Source: Acidovorax sp.
GTDB taxonomy: Bacteria > Pseudomonadota > Gammaproteobacteria > Burkholderiales > Burkholderiaceae_C
Direction of reading: 5' to 3'
NCBI GenBank assembly: GCA_011620245.1
Contig: WOZN01000164.1
Location: forward strand, 1 to 8,621
DNA length: 8,621 nt
The translations under genes were made by a program, and so were the position numbers. Below are positions 5,902-8,621 of this stretch, in pieces. Within the stretch, counting starts at the first letter, position 1; every line of letters starts with the position of its first letter. The notes under the pieces were generated by a model, which saw only the letters and a list, made by a program, of their open reading frames with translations, was not told where the DNA came from and did no database searches.

Positions 5902-7983
5902 TCAAAACGCCACCCGCACACCCACCGTCACGTTGCGCCCCAGCAGCGGCGCTGCGTTCTTGATGAAGCTGGTGTGCGCGTACGCCAGCCGGTCCGTGAG
6001 GTTGTTGGCCTTCAGATACACCTGCCAGGGCGTGCCATTGCCAAACTGGCTGTTGTAGCTCACGCCCAGGTTGAGCATGCCGTAGCCCGGCGTGGCGGTC
6101 TCGAATTCGGCCACGCGGTTCTGGCGGGCCACCTGCACCCATTCGACCTGGCCGTCCCAGGCGTTCCAGTTGCCGTCCAGCCGCACGCCGGCGCGGCTGG
6201 ACGGGATGCGCGGCAGCAGGCCGCCGCCGTCGAGCTTGGCGCGCACGGTGTCGCCGAACAGGGTGACGCCCAGGTTGCGGGTGATGCGCTGGCGCAACTG
6301 GCCTTCGATGCCGGTGAAGGTGGCATCCTGCTGGCTGTATTGCAGCAGTTGCAGGCCATCCACTTCGTCGAGCGTGCGGCCGTAGATGTAGTTGCTGATG
6401 CGGTTTTTGAACACGCTGACGCCAAAGGTGGTGTCGCCGCTGGTCTTCTTCAGGCTCAGGTCGATGTTCTGCGAGGTTTCAGAGCGCAGGTCGGCGCTGC
6501 CACGCTCGTAGGTGCTGGTGGCCATGTGCAGGCCCTGGGCGTACAGCTCTTCGGCCGATGGGGCGCGGCTGGCGCGGGTGAACGAGGTGCCCAGCTGGTA
6601 GCCGGGCGTGAACTTCCACACCGCGCCCAGTGATGCGGAGGTGCCGTTGTGGCTGCGCTCGATGTTGCTGGTTTCGGCTTTGGCCGTCTGGCGGTCGTGG
6701 CGCAGGGCGGCTTCAAAGCGCCAGTCGTTCCAGCGGTACTCCTCCAGCACAAACAGCCCGGTCTTGCGCGTGACGGTGGGTTCTACATAGGCTTCTCCGC
6801 CCTCGGCGCTGAACTTGCGCTGCGAGGTCTGCAGGCCGACAACTCCCTTGAACCCGGCGATGGGCTCGTGCTGCAGCTCGATGCGGGTGTCGTAGGCCTT
6901 GTTCTTGAAGGTGGTGCTGATGGCGCCGTCTTCGACTTCATCGTGCACGTAGTCCGTCACGCCCGCGCGCAGGCGCAGGGCCGAGAAGCCTGCGAACGGG
7001 TTGCGCAGCTCACCACGGATGTCCAGGCGTTCGCTACGCAAGTCCACCACGGGCACATCGCCCACTGCAGCGCCGTGATCGTGGCCGTCTTCCCCTGGGC
7101 CCGCATGGGCGCCGCAATGCAGTTGGTCGCCATGGGTGTGGCAGCCATCAAAGCTGTGGTTGTGCCCCGGCAGGCCGTACTTGGCGGTCTGGCGCGTGTA
7201 GGCCGCGCCCAGGTAGCCCTGGTCGCCCACCCACGACAGGCCCACGCTGCCGGTGTCGGTGCGGTTGAAGCTGCCCGGCACCTTGTTGCCACCCGGCCAG
7301 CCTTTGCCCACGCGGTAGTCGTCCGCGTCGCGCGCCACGCCTTCCACGTGCACGGCCAGGTTGCCCGCGCCGCCGGTCAGCGAGAAGACCCCCGCCCCCT
7401 CGCCTGCGCCGGTGTTGGCGCGCAGCTCGGCGCTGCCTTCAACGCCCTTTTGCGGGATGGCGGTGGGCACCTTGCCATCGAGCACGTTGACCACGCCGCC
7501 CACGGCGCCGTTGCCATGGACCAGGGCCGAAGGGCCGCGCAACACCTCGATCTGCGTGGCCAGCAACGGCTCGGACACCACGGCGTGGTCGGGGCTGATG
7601 GTGGAGGCGTCGTGCAGTTCGGCGCCGTCGCTCAGCACCTTGACGCGCGGGCCGTCCATGCCCCGGATGATGGGGCGGCTGGCGCCTGCGCCGAAGTGGC
7701 TGCTGGTGATGCCGGGCTCGCTGCCCAGTGTCTCGCCCAAGGTGGCCTCGCGGCGGCGCACCAGTTCGTCGCCCTCCAGCACGGTGACGGGCGTGGTCAT
7801 TTCATTGGCGCCCAGTTGCAGGCCGCTGGCAGAGACGGTAACCGGGGGCAGGCTGGCGGCAGGCGCGGCGGCGGGAGCAGCGTCTGCGGCATGGGCCAGG
7901 CTGCTGCCAGCCAGGGCCAGCCAGGCGGCAAGGGCCACGGGGTGGCGCGCGTGAAGGGTGAGGGATGCAAAAATGGCAGTCAT
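5902..7983 (-). CDS. znuD: TonB-dependent outer-membrane receptor, ZnuD-like zinc uptake
   Basis: A 693-residue TonB-dependent receptor that most resembles ZnuD, the zinc receptor of Neisseria. It would take up zinc across the outer membrane using TonB energy. A signal peptide (residues 1-32, AHA before the cut) is followed by a TonB-box-like LPPVTVSA (45-52). The plug, about 60-170, carries RPIIRGMDGPRVKVLSDGAELHD and IEVLRGPSALVHGNGAVGGVVNVLDG. A barrel then runs to a terminal F, the usual outer-membrane sorting residue. The diagnostic part is residues 274-303, with eight His (274, 276, 282, 284, 289, 293, 301, 303) and two Cys (281, 290) in an apparent external loop, as in ZnuD. The start at 7983 gives the signal peptide directly; an in-frame ATG at 8028 would add 15 residues, and neither has a clear ribosome-binding site. 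The small His-containing exported protein upstream supports a metal role. I found no convincing Zur box. Copper or another metal remains possible. Confidence 0.88.
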   Translation of the reverse strand: MTAIFASLTLHARHPVALAAWLALAGSSLAHAADAAPAAAPAASLPPVTVSASGLQLGANEMTTPVTVLEGDELVRRREATLGETLGSEPGITSSHFGAGASRPIIRGMDGPRVKVLSDGAELHDASTISPDHAVVSEPLLATQIEVLRGPSALVHGNGAVGGVVNVLDGKVPTAIPQKGVEGSAELRANTGAGEGAGVFSLTGGAGNLAVHVEGVARDADDYRVGKGWPGGNKVPGSFNRTDTGSVGLSWVGDQGYLGAAYTRQTAKYGLPGHNHSFDGCHTHGDQLHCGAHAGPGEDGHDHGAAVGDVPVVDLRSERLDIRGELRNPFAGFSALRLRAGVTDYVHDEVEDGAISTTFKNKAYDTRIELQHEPIAGFKGVVGLQTSQRKFSAEGGEAYVEPTVTRKTGLFVLEEYRWNDWRFEAALRHDRQTAKAETSNIERSHNGTSASLGAVWKFTPGYQLGTSFTRASRAPSAEELYAQGLHMATSTYERGSADLRSETSQNIDLSLKKTSGDTTFGVSVFKNRISNYIYGRTLDEVDGLQLLQYSQQDATFTGIEGQLRQRITRNLGVTLFGDTVRAKLDGGGLLPRIPSSRAGVRLDGNWNAWDGQVEWVQVARQNRVAEFETATPGYGMLNLGVSYNSQFGNGTPWQVYLKANNLTDRLAYAHTSFIKNAAPLLGRNVTVGVRVAF

Positions 7984-8080
7984 GGTGTGTGGGTCAAAAA
8001 GGCATGGCGCAACCCGCCTGGCAGGCATGGGGGCACGGCATACCGGTCTGCGCGAATGGCGCAGGATATGAATGAAAAAT

Positions 8081-8130
8081 GCCTCTAGCGCTTGATGGTC
8101 AAGCGCTGGCAGCTATGAAATCAGGAGTCA
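8081..8130 (+). repeat. Dispersed dyad repeat, intergenic copy
   Basis: This is the second copy of the element found inside dnaE2, with 42 of 50 aligned columns identical. It has the same perfect 8-bp arms, AGCGCTTG (8087-8094) and CAAGCGCT (8100-8107), around a 5-nt loop that differs in sequence (ATGGT instead of ATACG). Conserved arms with a drifting loop suggest that the stem or dyad is what is maintained or copied. It lies about 100 nt upstream of znuD, in the spacer after the DUF2946-like gene. Confidence 0.82.
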
Positions 8131-8177
8131 TTGGCGCGTTTGCCACACGGTGTGCGCCCACGCAATGGCGGGCGGCG

Positions 8178-8193
8178 GCGCGCAGTGGCGCGC
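8178..8193 (-). terminator. GC hairpin after the DUF2946-like gene
   Basis: A 6-bp perfect stem, GCGCGC-CACT-GCGCGC on the minus strand, begins 4 nt after the stop codon at 8198. It is strong but lacks a T-run, so it may only protect the 3' end or slow read-through to znuD. Such stems also arise by chance in DNA this GC-rich. Confidence 0.25.
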
Positions 8194-8197
8194 TGGA

Positions 8198-8602
8198 TCA
8201 GCCCAACAGGGCCGGTGGCCCCCGGGCCTGGAACTGCGCGACATGCCGCACGGCCATGCGCTCGGGCGCGGGTGCGCCGGGCGCCACGGCCGGGGCAGCT
8301 GCGGGCAGCACCGGCGCATTGCAAGGCAATGCGGTGCCCAGGGCCAGCTGGTCGAGCAAGAGGCAATCGATGGGCGCATGGCCCGGGAACAGCGCGGCCA
8401 GCAGGCTGGATGCGTGCGTGGCATGGGTGGCGGGGGTGGCGTGGACAGCGCCGCCGGCCCCGCCGTCATCGTGCAGCGCGGCAACCGCTGGCGCCGGGGT
8501 AGCGTGCAGCACCTGGTGCCAGCGGCCCAGCGAGGGCGCGAGCACCAGGGCCAGCAGCAGGCCCCACACCGCAGCGCGGCGCAATGCGGCAGGCAAAGTC
8601 AC
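8198..8602 (-). CDS. DUF2946-like exported His-containing protein, possibly 5' partial
   Basis: A small protein of at least 134 residues. Near its N-terminus R8-R9 precede a hydrophobic run (AAVWGLLLALVLAPSLG), which fits a signal peptide or anchor. RWHQVLHA follows at 27-34, then a low-complexity region with His 44, 54, 60, 63 and 75 (HATPATHATHASS), then PIDCLLLDQLALG at 77-89 with C80, and a second Cys at 94. The H..xxLH and DC-x-L-x-D-Q-L pattern is what I know from DUF2946-type proteins encoded beside metal-linked TonB receptors. The biochemical role is unknown; periplasmic metal binding is inferred from its His/Cys content and from znuD lying 214 bp downstream. The start shown is a GTG at 8602 without a ribosome-binding site, and the frame stays open to the window edge, so the true start may be further upstream. 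Confidence is good that it is a gene, lower for the family. Confidence 0.7.
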   Translation of the reverse strand: MTLPAALRRAAVWGLLLALVLAPSLGRWHQVLHATPAPAVAALHDDGGAGGAVHATPATHATHASSLLAALFPGHAPIDCLLLDQLALGTALPCNAPVLPAAAPAVAPGAPAPERMAVRHVAQFQARGPPALLG

Positions 8603-8621
8603 GAAGGTGTTGTGTGAGGTG

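Noticed and set aside
6649..8088. A 479-codon open frame on the plus strand opposite znuD
   Set aside because: It is the antisense shadow of a clear TonB receptor and ends at a TAG in the second repeat copy. No recognisable domain.
8144..8154. CACAC-G-GTGTG dyad in the spacer before znuD, as a possible Zur or other operator
   Set aside because: Arms are only 5 bp with a 1-nt centre, it is GC-rich and does not resemble known AT-rich Zur boxes. Too short to separate from chance.

Overview
The window is GC-rich and every convincing gene is on the minus strand. Codon bias, the gene families, and two copies of a short dyad repeat (AGCGCTTG-N5-CAAGCGCT in a conserved flank) that I recognise from Comamonadaceae genomes point to a Burkholderiales bacterium of the Acidovorax/Comamonas group. 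The family-level placement is an inference, since no ribosomal marker is present.

Read in the direction of transcription (right to left), the window starts with a small exported, His-containing protein of DUF2946 type (8602-8198), whose 5' end may lie beyond the window. A 214-bp spacer with one repeat copy follows. Next is a TonB-dependent outer-membrane receptor with a His/Cys-rich extracellular segment (7983-5902), closely resembling the zinc receptor ZnuD. A 227-bp spacer then carries an SOS-type operator, a 26-bp perfect interrupted palindrome. The rest is a three-gene SOS mutagenesis cassette: imuA (5674-4820), imuB (4857-3331) and dnaE2/imuC (3326-51). imuA and imuB overlap by 38 bp; imuB and dnaE2 are 4 bp apart.

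ImuA (RecA/SulA-like), ImuB (a catalytically dead Y-family polymerase that acts as an adaptor) and DnaE2 (an error-prone C-family polymerase) form the known LexA-regulated mutasome for damage-induced translesion synthesis. The zinc-receptor pair is a separate unit concerned with metal uptake.

I see no wholly new system. The most unusual feature is a copy of the dispersed repeat inside dnaE2, read through in frame as about 25 residues of the PHP domain (residues 156-180). It sits in one of only two of its six frames that lack a stop. Other points worth checking are a 15-bp tandem repeat coding the C-terminal tail of ImuB, a 12-bp tandem repeat among four possible dnaE2 starts, the LexA-like operator with one departure from the usual half-site, and the repeat copy just upstream of the zinc receptor.
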